Assembly: GCA_036583965.1 (NCBI GenBank)
Contig: JAZBQD010000014.1
Location: 4,806,191-4,870,190, forward strand
DNA: 64,000 bases
Direction of reading: 5' to 3'
Source of the DNA: Prunella strophiata
Taxonomy: Eukaryota; Chordata; Aves; Passeriformes; Prunellidae
A program made the translations under genes and the position numbers. Positions within the stretch are counted from its first letter, which is position 1, and every line of letters begins with the position of its first letter. Below are positions 1 through 12,513 of the stretch, in pieces. The notes beneath the pieces were generated by a model. It searched no databases and had not been told where the DNA came from. It worked only from the letters and a program-made list of their open reading frames with translations.

Positions 1-3000
1 AGAGAGCGCAGAGCCACTGCTGAAGCTGCGGGCTTTCATCAGCTGCTGTTTATTGTGAAGATGGCTCTTGGTTTGTGTGTACATATAAGAATGATGGATA
101 TGGAACTGGGATAAGTTCATCTCTTTTTAAATTATGATTAAACAAGCAATTTCAATCACAAATTATGTGTCACCCTGTCTCTAATCTACCCATTCACTTT
201 ACAAAGTAAAGGAGGCAGCTGATTAAATTTAGCCAGCATGTTTTTTTGCCTGCTGTCTAGACAATTGGCTTGGTTCCCGTTCCTCTGGTCTTAGCTCTCT
301 TTCTTGCTTGTAGGCCCACTAGGCCACTTAACCATTCTGCTGTCGTTTGAACAGTGTGTTCCTGAGGCTGATAAAGAGCATGTGGGGATGGGATTTTTTT
401 CTTCTTGGGTTGTTAACAGAGAACATGGTACCAGTAAATAAACACACACAGGATCTCTGTTAATGCCAAGTGAGTCCTCTTAGAGTGAAAATTATTCAGC
501 TCTAAAATCAGCTCCCTTTTTACTTTGCTGCTCCTGGAATTTAGATGAGCCCTTTCATCTGACGTCACTGCAAAAGCAGCAGACGGATTCCAGTGTGCTG
601 TCTTTCCCACTTGAGTTTGTACATACATAAGAAATCAGCGAAACAAAGAAAAATAACCTGAAAATGAAACCTAAACCAAACACTGTCCCCCACCTCACCT
701 CCAATAAACACCAAACCCAAACTACAAACAGCCCTGACTTTGAGCACCCATCTCCAGGCTCTTTGGTTATAATCATTGTTTGCATTTACAGACCCAAAAG
801 ATATTGATATCATTGGGGCAACAATATTGTTCCATTCTGAAATGCCTCAGTGCATCTGCTGTGCTGGGTTTGTAGTGTCCCCAGGAGTCACGCTAACTTT
901 GTTGTACAAATGATTGTTATTTCTGGTGTATGATTTCAGGCCAGAACTGCAGACTGACCTCTCATTTAGCTGTAGGGTAAAGTGGAGTTCAGTTTTGAGT
1001 GAAGTTTGGGATTTAAGTTGACAATTAAAAAAATTTCATGCACAAAATGCTTGAAAATTTAAACTGCTCTTGTTTGCTCTCTTTTGTACAAGGGGTCAGC
1101 CTTGTGATTGGAGACAAATGAATGCAAAATGGGAATTGCCTCAAATCAGTGCATGTTGGTCAGTGCAGCACTGAGCCCGAGGGGTGTCCAGGTGTCACAG
1201 CACCCAGCCAGGCTGGAGGGCAGGGAGAGATGCTGGAGCAGTTGGGAAATGTGCTGCTTAGTGCATTTTCCTAATGCACCCCTACAGGTCCCTTCAGCCA
1301 GCCAGTAAGCTGGACTTCCTGTGTAGGATGGATACAAAATAGACCAGAAATTGAATTTTCACAGGAGACATAATGAAGTTGCACTTTCTGTCCAGGCCAT
1401 CCATAATCAAAACCCTAATTTTTCCTCTAGAAACATAGGCATCCTAGTGGATATATTTTTAGCAGCTATAACGTTATCTTCCATTGTGGTCTTTTTTCCT
1501 TATTTTTTTTCTTTTAGAAGGTCACATTAGTCCACAATGCTGGTCTTTGCTCTAGTTATGTCATGTGGTTTTTGATGTGACAGTAGGCAAGATATCTCTC
1601 ATGCAAATACTTGCTTATTGAAGCATTCAAATAGGTAAGCTATCGTTCATCATTTTTAAGTTGCAGGGATTTGGTAAAGAATCTCTAGCAACCAATGGTT
1701 TCATCATTTCTGGGTTTATTTTCCTGATTGTTTGCATAGGGTGTGAAGTTTTTGGGGGGTTCTGTTTTGTTTTGCCTTTTTCTGTTTCCAGGATCAGGAG
1801 AAGTTTTTGCAGATGCCATCTGTTTTATATTTAAACTTACTGTACCTGCTGCATTTTCTTCTCTGAATGGGGCAACCTGAAATACCACAGCCATGTAACT
1901 TAACTCAGAAGTTGGGGTTTTTTCCCTTTTTATCCCCCGTTGCTGATTGTACTGTGCTCCTACTAATCCTGCTGGAAGAGCTGTATTTTCCCTAGCTCAG
2001 TTTGCTGTGCCATTTTGCCTCACCTGTTTCAAAGTGATCTCATACCACAGTTCCTTGAAAAAACATCTGTTTAAATTCTTGGTGATTTGATGATCCTTTC
2101 TGTCTTTTTCCTTACAGTCACACACATTTCTAGTGTTTGGCCTCACAAATGCTTTGCAAAAATACTTTGCACCCTGCCAGAAAGTCTACCCTTTTGTCTT
2201 CAACTAACAGTTTAATTGTTTTTAATGCACGTGTCATAGTTATTTTTTCTTTCCTCTCTTTAAAAGGAAAACGATAATATTTTTCAGGTGTACTTTGTGC
2301 TTCCTATTTAAAGGAACTGGCCTCTACTCTGCCATTTTTCAGTTTCCAAGTTAGACACAAGATTCCACAGAGGTAGTTCTTTGACTCTTGTTAATAAATA
2401 GAAGGCATTGTGTGGCTTCTGGATATTTTCTGCAAATTATATAGGTTCAATTTTATACGATGGAAAGGAAACACTGAATAGTTAGCTCCTAATTCCAAAC
2501 AACGATTAATGCAGTAAGGAAGACAATATCCTCTTTAAAATCTATTTTTGTCTTTCCCTCCAATTTTGCTATACAGTTTCCAGACCTTCCCCCAGACTCA
2601 TCCTGCCTAGCTTCCTGTTGAAAACGTGAGGAAACATTTGCACATATCCTCACAGAGAAGCTTTACTTATTTGTTGGTCATTGAATATCTTTTTCACAGC
2701 ATTATGTGCAGCTTAGACCCTCCAGAAAAGGAAAAAAAAAATCATTTTTGCTACAGCAAATGAGATTTTTTAATTAATTGGGACTGTTTTGGCTTAGAGG
2801 CTAACACAGGCATATTTCTAGTGAGAATAATGTCTAAAAATGCGTATCATGAGCTAGGAGGAAAAAAAAAGAGGCTACTCTTGAACCAAATTTCATATTG
2901 TGTTGTGTGAGAGATTCCACATGTTGTTACTTCATACAAATGTTTTCTCCCAAGAAGGAGAACAAAGTAGGATATTCAAAAGAACACAACAATAAAACAT

Positions 3001-3154
3001 ATGGATTAAAAAAAAAATCTGTCATCTTAAATGAGCAATATCATTCTTTAGCTTGCCTCCAGTGGGTCTGAGATGTTTGTAGGCTGTTAAAATATGAGTT
3101 CATGCTAGGACAAAGAAGGTTTTTTGTTTTTTACGTTTTCCTCTGTAAATCATT
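1..3154. other. Unassigned AT-rich DNA
   Basis: I see no supported gene in this stretch. Open frames are short and lack flanking splice signals that would make them convincing. A slightly GC-richer patch lies at about 1,140-1,320, but its overlapping frames on both strands show no recognisable domain. A donor-like GTAAGC at about 1,635 has no convincing partner exon. The DNA is best read as intergenic or intronic. Confidence 0.5.
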
Positions 3155-3179
3155 GGGGGGGGGGGGGGGGGGGGGGGGG
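3155..3179 (+). repeat. G25 homopolymer
   Basis: An uninterrupted run of 25 G residues is followed by a purine-rich stretch (AGAGAAAAAAG). Such runs can form G-quadruplex or triplex structures and are notoriously length-variable and error-prone in sequencing, so the exact length should not be trusted. Confidence 0.95.
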
Positions 3180-3860
3180 AGAGAAAAAAGGGTGGAATTA
3201 TGCTCTGGACGCTGCTGCCTTTGCATTTTTGGCATTATGCCTTCTTACTGTTTTATTGTCTATTTTGGCTGAACTTGAAGTTCCAACCATGCTCCCTGCC
3301 AAAAAGAAAAAAATAAAAAGTCAGGTCCTTTAAGGATACTGGAAAATGAAGCCAGTTTTTGAATCCGCCACGTCCTGTAAGCAAATAAAAATGAATCTCT
3401 ATGGAGCTCAGACATTACTTCCTGTTCTCCTTTGGATTCCAAGCAGGAATGGAGCAATTTTTCTCTGAATCCAAAAAAAAAAAAAAAAGGAGGGGAGTGG
3501 GGGAGAATAGATGGCTTCAAAGCAGCACAGGAGAAATCTTTGAGAGGCTTCTATGTGGCTAACTTTTAAAATATATGTAAAATGCTTTTACACCTTCAGT
3601 AATATATGTCTGTACTTAGAAAAATGTCCAGCAGCTTTTCCCCACCACTCCAGCACTCATATTTTGTAAGGCAGTGGACATATTTAAAATACACATAATT
3701 TTTTGTTGCATGTTTCCTTTTCTACTGGTTTTGTAACTTGTAAACTAAACTTGCAAATGTTTCGGTCTCGATAGCGTGTACTGATTCCTTAAGGCATGTG
3801 AAAGTGATCAGGAAGATCCTACTTGTGGTTTCCCGAGGTGACCAAAATTAGAGGAGCAGC

Positions 3861-3878
3861 GGGGGTGGGGGGGAGGGG
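3861..3878 (+). repeat. Putative G-quadruplex tract
   Basis: G runs of 5, 7 and 4 are separated by single T and A residues. The seven-G run can supply two three-G stacks, so the tract satisfies the usual four-run G-quadruplex pattern. It is followed by TG and GA-rich simple sequence. No gene start is visible nearby, so any regulatory role is unknown. Confidence 0.6.
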
Positions 3879-6800
3879 TGTGTGAAGGAGAGAGAGAAAT
3901 GCTTTTTCAGATAAGATAATTGGGATTTTGTTATGGTAATCTGTGTGTTGTGATGACTCCATTAGTAAAGATCTCCGTTTTTAGGTGTTGCTACTTTCCC
4001 AACTTTTGAATGACTGGAGAACGTATTCTGACATAAAAGATAAACTACTAGCACAAAGTAGACTTCTGGATTTTTGCCACTGTAAAATTAGGAGTAACTG
4101 TAACCCAAGCAGACTAGCCAAGCTTGAAATTCACTGTGGACAAATGTTCTTTGTGCATAATTCTAGAGGAAACTATTTTTGGTAGTGAATGAATATATGT
4201 AATCATTAACACATGACAGGGCTGCTGTAAAGGCATTAGGCTGAAGCATGAACGCTTCCAGCACCCGAGAGGTGCTGCTGTATTTTATTTAATAAACTGT
4301 CTGGAATGTTCTATTACTCTGACTTTTTTGTTTTCTTATTTCTGAAGTTTACATTAATAAAGCAACTTTAAAATTATTTGTAGGAGAAAAGACTTGATTT
4401 TTTTTCTTCAAAAGAGGCAAAACGATGTAACCCAAAAAATGTCAGTTATGCTGTTGAAAGAAACAGGAAAGAACACAAAGAAGATTCTCCCAAGGTCTCT
4501 GACCATACTCTAAGAGGCAGTTTCTAGTGTGTATATGTGTTTGTCTAGGAAAGGTAAATTATCTGAGAGGCATTGGATTTCTGGATACAAGTAGAAGTTA
4601 TTTCTGCTTTTGCAGAAAGTTAAGTCTTAGTGATCCCATTATGGCTTCTTGCCAGTGTTGAAAAGGTTAATTTGATTTCTTATGTTGGCATGCAGTGGGA
4701 CACAGGAGAGCTGTCAGCATCATAGACCTGATTGCAGGAGTTTTCTGAAAGTAGCTTTTAGCATTGCCATGTCTTGCTGGGTTTGTGGCCTGAGTTTCAA
4801 GGAAGGTTGAGAAGTGATAGGACAGCCTGGAGTCACTGAGTCGATGCCCCAAAGACTTCTGGATGGTGTGGGAAGGGATCTGCTGTGCCCTATGCAGCCG
4901 AGGGCTGGCCCCACATGTTGGGCAGTGAGGAGCACTGCAGGGAGTGAACTGCTCTCCTTTGTCTGTGGGGTGGGCATTTGGGCAACAGCTTCCCTCTGTC
5001 CCCTCACAGTTTCTCGAGTGGTAGGTGATGCCCTGGGGAAGCTGTGCTAGAACAGTGGCAAGGGTCAGGAGATTGTCACTGTAACCCCACACTCTCCTTC
5101 CTGGGTGGGTCTGAGTCAGGTTAGCGATGGCTGGGGGAGGTCCTGTGTTCCATGGAAGCCACTGTGAATTTTACCTTACTAAAATGGATGATCTGCAGAT
5201 CTTGATTGATGGCCTAGGTCTGTGTTCCCTTCTCTTTGACAGGGAGTAAGAAGTTGTTAACTTTCCAATAGATATGGACTTATTTTTTTACTTCCCTCCC
5301 CGCCTTTTTTTTTACTTTAAGGCTGAACTCTGAAGGGTTATACAAACAGTAACTAGTGGGAATAAGATTTACTTCTAGGTGGAGTATTAAATACAAGCCT
5401 TACATCTGGAAACATTTACTGGATCAGACCCTATCTGGGACTGCAAGTCAACCAAGGAACACAACGGGAAACTAAGAAAATGGCACTAGTAACTCAGATT
5501 TTTTTTTTTTTTTAATTAGTAGTTCTGAATTTTTTTAAATTAGTATTTATGAATTCATGCAGGTTAGTATTTATGATTTTGCCTAAAACACATACTTTTC
5601 CACATTAGGGTTGGTCTAGCACAGTTTTCACCTATAATGTTCATTTTAGCCATTCCAGTGTCTAAAACTTGTCTTTTATATTTAGAAACTTTTTGGCCAA
5701 TGATTCCTGTCTGCTTTCATAATTGCATAAAACCAGAGTTTTAAGTTGTTTCACCTTCCATGCAGCACAGAAGCTTTGTGGTACTTCTCTCTCAGACTTT
5801 CAGACTAAAAATTGCTGTGCTGTTGTGCTAAGCTTCAGACTTAGTTTTTGTAGAGAAAAGCTTTAATAGTATCCCAAACTCTTGCTTCAACTGCATTTCC
5901 TAAGGAGATGAGAATTACTCAGTTGTCCCATGTCTGTCTTTTGTGACCCAGCTAATAACCTCTGAACTATTGCCAGGCTTGACAGGGGATGCCCCACTGG
6001 GTACTGGAGTTTCATACAAGGCCTTCTCTGTAGGCTCTCCCAGGCCCTGTGCAGCCCTGAGGCATCAGAACTGCAGACAAACTAATGGGTGGTAGTGGGA
6101 AGCATAGGGGGTGTTGGCAGGATTTGTGGAGTATTCTATGGGGGAAGGAAAAGCTTGGTCCATCCCTGATAAAATGAAATTGTCAGAGGATTGTCCACAC
6201 TCAGCAAGTTTTTAAAAGAAGTTTGCAAAAGGAAGTGTCTGAATAAAGGAAAGAACTGCCTGATCTTCATCAGAGGCAGTACAGCCCTGTCCTAGGAGGA
6301 TTTACATTGTCCTGGTCTTGCCTCTTCTGAGGTGATTAAGTCTTGTTTTGCAGAAACAGAGATCATGTCGTTGTAGTGCTGTTGTGATGTGTTGAGTCTG
6401 GAGAGAATTAAAAATTTAAAAAAAAAAAAAATAGTGATCCAAAGATGAAGGATAAAATTTTACAGGATCTAGGGACTGTCCTAAATCACTGCAGCAGGTC
6501 CTGTGGAAAAGGTCTTTTAGAAGTACCTGTTGGAAGAGCTGTTTTGTCCCTGCAGAGGATGGATGTTTGATGGCAAATGAGAGAAAGCAAAGCCTGTTTC
6601 TGAGTTTGGCCTTCGAAACAGCTAATGATTTATGGCTCCAGCTATGTCTTACACCTTTCAACAGAGAGATCATATTTCTTGTTGGTGTCACCACTACAAA
6701 CTCCCTGCTTTCCATGGAAGAGGTATATTACTGAAACCACCCAGTGGAGCAGCTGCCAGCTCAGACCTGCATCTGAAAAGATTAATTCTGTCCTTAAAAT

Positions 6801-7509
6801 AATCAGAATCTTACATGAAGTAAATGTGTGATGCAATCCAAGAAACAATTGTTGCATAAGATCACAGGGCTTTGCTCAGATCTAAACGAGTGACTGGAAT
6901 TCCAGACGTCACTGTTGCAGCCATCTGAATACTCAGCTATTCCTGCTTTCATCTCTGGGCTGTGAAAGGAATGCAGCAGTGGTGAAACCATGTGGGGACA
7001 TGGAGAATTCAGGCAGTGAATTTAGTAAGCATATTTTTTTCTGTATTTTAGCGGAGAGTAGACATGTTTTGTTTTATATTCTTTCAATGCTGGATGCTTT
7101 GTACAAACAGAAATTATTTTTTTTTTCTATAATGTCCTGCACTTCAGATTTAATTTAAAGTTTGGCTGACACAGTTCTGCTGAATACCTACTGGAACAGT
7201 AATGCAGGGATTCACTGGAATTTCTGTTGGGGTTAGACAGCAGGTTTGCCATGTTGGTTGTTCCACTAAGGAACAAATTGAGGGAACGAAATTTTGTTAA
7301 TTTACTTCGAAGGAATTTCATTTTAGATTCCTACTCTGGCAGCAATGTGTATGTGTTGGCTGCCATTGACACAATGAACATTTGGGTCCATTGTAAAGTC
7401 TTGACTATTCTTTGTTTTGCATAATTATTAACATGATTTATAAGGTAATTAATACAGTCTGTTAATAATGATGTTCTTATATTCAGTTCTAATATCTTGT
7501 ATTGCCTAG

Positions 7510-7585
7510 GTGGGGACAAAGTAAAAAAACAATCAGTTTATTCAGGAGAGCTGCAGCTCTGAGTTGGAAGTTTTTTGTTGAAACA
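7510..7585 (+). other. Weak candidate internal exon (76 nt)
   Basis: The segment is preceded by a pyrimidine-rich stretch ending in TTGCCTAG, with an upstream TCTAAT that could serve as branch point. It is followed by a consensus donor, GTAAGTGG. One plus-strand frame, starting at the second base, stays open for 25 codons (begins WGQSKKTISLF, ends SWKFFVET). I do not recognise the peptide. Exons of this size with acceptable sites arise by chance in 64 kb, so this may be a noncoding-RNA exon or nothing. Confidence 0.15.
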
Positions 7586-8341
7586 GTAAGTGGATATGTT
7601 CATGTGTGAAGGTTTTTAATGGCTGGGATTTTGTGTTATTAGAGTTTAAGATCTTCAGTGAAACACTGGATGGTGCCTTTGGGAAGGGTCTTAGGGGTGA
7701 TGTTCAGTATTCTGTTTCTCCTGTGCCCAAGTGGGAATGTGATATTCTTATAAATCAGGTTAACTACATTAAGGGGTTTGGAATTAACAATGATGTCATA
7801 GTGTCCAAAAAGTGCTAAGCTAGAACAAATTGTGCGTAAATACTTATCACAAATCCTACTTGATCCTTTTTATATTGCTTGTTATAAACAGACACGTATC
7901 ACCATATACCCAGATTATACCTAATACATTATGATGTATATTCCCCTACAGAAAAAGCTCAGTCAGTGGGGGATTCAGTGTGGCCTTTGCCACAGGTATT
8001 TCTAATTACAGCTAGGTGACCATGACATGAAGAATCAGCTGGCATTTGCCTAAGTAAAAACTGACAATCTGCTTTGATGTTTGACCATTTATATTAGTTT
8101 TCTGACTATTTCTATAAAATCACTGTACTGATGATGAAAAGACTGATAAACTGAAGGAGTAATTTCACTTGTATTTGGGTTGGCCTGTGTTTTGCGCAAA
8201 AGTTTTTGTCTGAAGAGCTTGAGATCACTAAAAAGTCTTTTGTGTTAAATTGTTTTACTTCTCAATTGAAATTTGACATGAAATTTAAAAAATAGAGAAT
8301 ATGGTGTATTGGAAGTGACTAATCATCACAGTATGACAGCA

Positions 8342-8393
8342 TAATCAAGACCAATTAATTTAACAGCCTAATCAAGACCAATTGAGTTAACAA
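8342..8393 (+). repeat. 27-bp tandem duplication, two copies
   Basis: The sequence TAATCAAGACCAATT begins at 8,342 and again at 8,369. The two units are near-identical over about 25 bp and directly adjacent, differing mainly in AATTAATTTAACA against AATTGAGTTAACA. This is a simple local duplication with no coding context. Confidence 0.85.
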
Positions 8394-10265
8394 AACTCAA
8401 ACCCCCAAAACCCAAGATGAAACAAGGGAAAAGAGCTGTCAGTTTTCCTGTTTAGCAAACAAGATCTTTAGTAATTTTGGAGTGATAAACCAAAATTGCC
8501 AACATATACTTTCAATATTTTGCTTTGCAAAACCTACAAGCCTAACTGTAGTCTCTCACCAAACCATGACTCTGTTTGCAGGATGCCTTTCCTACTAGCA
8601 AGTGTCTAATTGACCTTTCTGAGCCAAGGGAGTTGTGAAGAACAGAGTTCCTTGTCTCTGCCTACATTCTGCAAATAGCTTGGAACCTTCCTGTCTCAGT
8701 GTCACATTCTAAGTAGTTACATTCTAAGGTTTCTTAGGAGAAAAATGGCACAATAGTTACTATGCAATGGCTTCTTGGGGTTGTATGTTTAATTTAATTT
8801 CCCTAAGTAATAATAGGTACCAACTCTGGATGTGCAGTAGTCATGCAAAACAGGAAAACCTCAGTCCATGGAGTATGGGTTTCAGCTTGTTTGTGTTTCT
8901 TTCAGAGTGTGAGCTATACTCAAGTTTAAAACCAGGTACAGTCTACAAGTTGTTTGGTTTATTTTATGCAGTAACAGAGCTGAAATCTGCTGGAAATCAT
9001 TGCATATTTTGTAACCTTAAAAAAATGTAAATGTTAATTTTTACTTTTGCAAATTTGGCTAGAGTACTCAATAACAGACTATTTTGCATTAATATTGGTC
9101 GTGAATGTTTAATATTTCCGACACAAACATTTCTATGCATCTTTTGTGTTTGCTATGTCAGTAGCAGGTTTTCAAGCCCCTCTTCTCTGAGAAAGCAGAA
9201 AATCAGCATGGAATTCCAGTGGCTAAATTGCTTTTTGTAGTTGCAACCAAATGGTTTATGTGCTTCACGTTACTCAGGTGCAGTCGTGTCAGTGTAAGTT
9301 CTGCCTTCCCCCATCCCCTAATATGTTATTTAATGGTATTGAAAAGCTGTCCTTTCAAAATGCATTTATTTCTATTGTGGCATGTTGTACACTGATAAAA
9401 GCAAAGTCAATTGATCATTTAATGTCACTGAAATAAAAAAAAAATTCACGTGAGAATTGTCTCAGTTTCCCTAAAAAAAATTAAGCTTTAAATCTTGCAT
9501 ATGAGGCAGCAAGCAGCATCAAGGCTTAATCTGTCATCCTGAATGAAAATTTTGCACAGGACCTCTGCTCACCAGATGTAATTCCCTGGATACCTTTTCC
9601 ACATCCTTTGCTGTTTCTTTTTCCTCTGTGTGTGTATTGAGATGCCTGTCTCTTTTCTTTACATGATTGTTCTCCAGGTGCCCGTGTTTCCTCTTTTGCC
9701 TTTCCATTTAATTTCTTGTTCCTTGTGCTCTGACTTTCCTTCTTGGAAGAGTCTCAGCAACTATAGCCAGCATGTTGTTTTCTTTCACTATCAGACTGTA
9801 ATTCTTCTCTGTACTTCTTAGTCTACTGCATAAATGAAGCCATTTTTTCCCACTGTAATGGTACAGAATCATAATACCTCTTGGCTAGGGATCTACTCAG
9901 TTTGCCACCTTTCCCTTTGCATTTCTTGAAGGCAAATTTCTTTTCTTCTTCTAGAAGTAAAAAGAGAGACTCATTTCTGAGAGACTCATAGCAAGTATTT
10001 CTTAGCAGTCTTTAAGGCTCATTTCAGAGAGACTGTCAACAGAATCCTCATTTAAGAGACTTGTATGTAAAGGCAGGCTCTGTACTTGTAGGCAAAGGCA
10101 GATTTTGTTTGAAAATTACAGAAATAACAGGCAAAGTGAATGCTTGCCATCACTTTTTGCTGCACTAAGTTATAAAGCCAGCTATAAAGCATAGGGCTTT
10201 CTATCCACCCATATCTGAATATGTGTGGATTAAAGAAGCAAAATTTGCTCTTCTGTCCCCCTGCC

Positions 10266-10287
10266 TTTTTTTTTTTTTTTTTTTTTT
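10266..10287 (+). repeat. T22 homopolymer
   Basis: An uninterrupted run of 22 T residues. No retroposed gene body is recognisable on the minus strand beside it, so I do not interpret it as a poly(A) tail. Confidence 0.95.
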
Positions 10288-12481
10288 AAGAAGTGGACTT
10301 CCTAAGACTCACTGAAAGAGTTGGTAAATTGTGTATCCCATCCTGAATTTACCATGATTGAAGCAATAAGGGGAATTAATGGAGGTAGATGGGTAGTAAA
10401 ATTAGAAAAACCCCAATGGCTTTCAGATCCCATCTAACTTCTGGCTTACTGAGAACATGAGTCTCTGTGAAAACCTCCTGGAGAGGAGAAGGTGTTGGAA
10501 TGGCTGTCTCTCTTCAGGCAGTAAAATGTCCCATTGTGCTCTTCTGAGTTAGAGCAGTATCACAAAACACAAGCTCAACTTCTATGGTGAAAGGAATCCT
10601 TATTAAGATAAATTAAAATCTTTCTCTAATCTGATGTCACATTACACTGACAGGTGTCCTCTCCACAGTGGATACGTGGGCACTCCAAGCAAAGCTCTCT
10701 ATATACCTGTACACTCATTGGCCATGGTTTTTTTTTTTTTTAACTGAACAACCATGTGGTTTTTTAAAGCATGTTTGAGCTAATTGCCATCAAACTACAT
10801 GTATAACAGTGATTATTTTCTCTGCCTTAAATGCATCTGAAAATTAAGATTCTCTACTATGTTATTAAGTTATGTGAAATTTGCTTCAGACTGTGCAGGT
10901 TTCTCCCCTTTGGATAACTAGTATGTCTGTTGTTTTCATGCTGCAGAGAGGGAGGGTTTCACGTTTGTGGTTGATGTCATCCCAGCTGAGGCCTGTCTAT
11001 GACAGGAGCCTTCTGTATAGCCTGCAGGTGGACTTTTGTGTGTCCCAGTCACTGGGGCTGTAGGAGCCACAGAGATGGGGCGAGTGTCAGAGCTCTGGGG
11101 GCTGGAGCTGTTGGTCACCTTGAGCACAAGTTGAATGATGAATTCTTCCTCTTGGAGCTGCACCAGTACAGCCGATGAATAGAACAGTGCTGCATTTCCT
11201 TTTGTTAGCTGGCATGAGTTTAAGTGTCTTCTGGTCACTCACAATGTCTGGAGCAAGGCTTGGGGGAGCCATGACTGAGCTTTTGGAGAAGGTAGATAAT
11301 GGGGAGTTCAGCAGTCCAGGTTTTGCCAGAGATTTGAGGTTAAACCACAATCAAGTCACTTTATTTGTTGAATCTTTCCATTGTTTGTGGCTAAAGATGA
11401 AATCAAAGATGCACTGGATATTGAGGTTTATGCACATAGATGAAGAAAATGTATGGTTTATTTATTTTGTGATGATTTCTAAGCCTCAATTAAAAAAGCA
11501 ATGCAAGTGTGAAGCTAACTTAATGTTATTATCAGAACTAGTGATTCTTATTTCGACTTTAATACATTCGCTGTTTTTAGTAAAGGTATTTGCAAAGAGC
11601 ATATGTGTTCTCTTCCAGTTTGGTGTTTTGGGTCAAATTCAGGTCTAGAGTGGGCAGGTTCAGCACCACTAAATTGGTGTCTGTATGTGGCCTCCCCCCT
11701 TTAAATAGCTGTCACTCTTTCAATTTGGAGTGGAGTCACTATTCCCCCCTTTATGTGTATGGAAGAATGGCACTGAAACAGCACTTAATGAGTCATACCA
11801 TGTAAATAGTATTTGAAAAGCCTATTGATGCTGTATTTTACCACTGCACAGGAAAACCAGGATTATTATTTTGATCCCAAACATGATTAACATGTCCAAA
11901 CATGCTGCAGGGAGTTAACAAGTCTTCCTAGCCAGGCACAGACCAAGCAGAGCAAATGTGCATCTTTACAGCTAATTGAAGGTTAGCTGAGCTCTTTTCT
12001 ACTTTGGGCTTTTCTGCTTAATGCCATCAGCAAGATCTGCCATTCCTTGTGTTTCTTCTCCAATGTTACTGTCCTCTGCTTGGAGATTCTGTTCTGCCCA
12101 CATCTCTCTGGCTTCCTTCAATACCATCTTTCCATTATTTCAGTAAACTTTGAGTTCCTTTCCCTCCCCAAAGAGGATTGACAAAAATGATGTGCATATG
12201 TTGCAGGTGGGTTTTGATGCAAGAGAAATCCAGAGTAATAGTGAGAATCTGTGCAAATTGTCATGAGGAATTGCTGCTGTTACTAGGTTTGTAATTTGGG
12301 TTTATTTAGACCATCCCCTTATACCAGGGTGGGTATTTCTTTGTAGTCTTTAGGACTCATAAAAACATGAGATGAAGAGTAAAGAAAACAAGCAAATGCT
12401 GATACCTGATTTTTTGTCCTGGTAGCAAATTTGAAGTGAAAGCAAATGTGTGAGATCAGTTATTTTATGATGGAAAGAGGT

Positions 12482-12483
<2 letters not shown>

Positions 12484-12513
<30 letters not shown>
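12484..12513 (+). repeat. T30 homopolymer
   Basis: An uninterrupted run of 30 T residues. Its length is likely polymorphic or approximate. I see no associated SINE or processed pseudogene. Confidence 0.95.

Larger units (their letters stand above)
3180..8341. other. Unassigned DNA with homopolymer tracts
   Basis: I see no supported gene. The stretch holds an A16 run at 3,473-3,488, a T15 run at 5,499-5,513 and a GC-richer patch at about 4,790-5,160. That patch has overlapping open frames on both strands, the usual sign of chance frames in GC-rich DNA. One weak exon-like segment (7,510-7,585) is listed separately. Confidence 0.5.
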
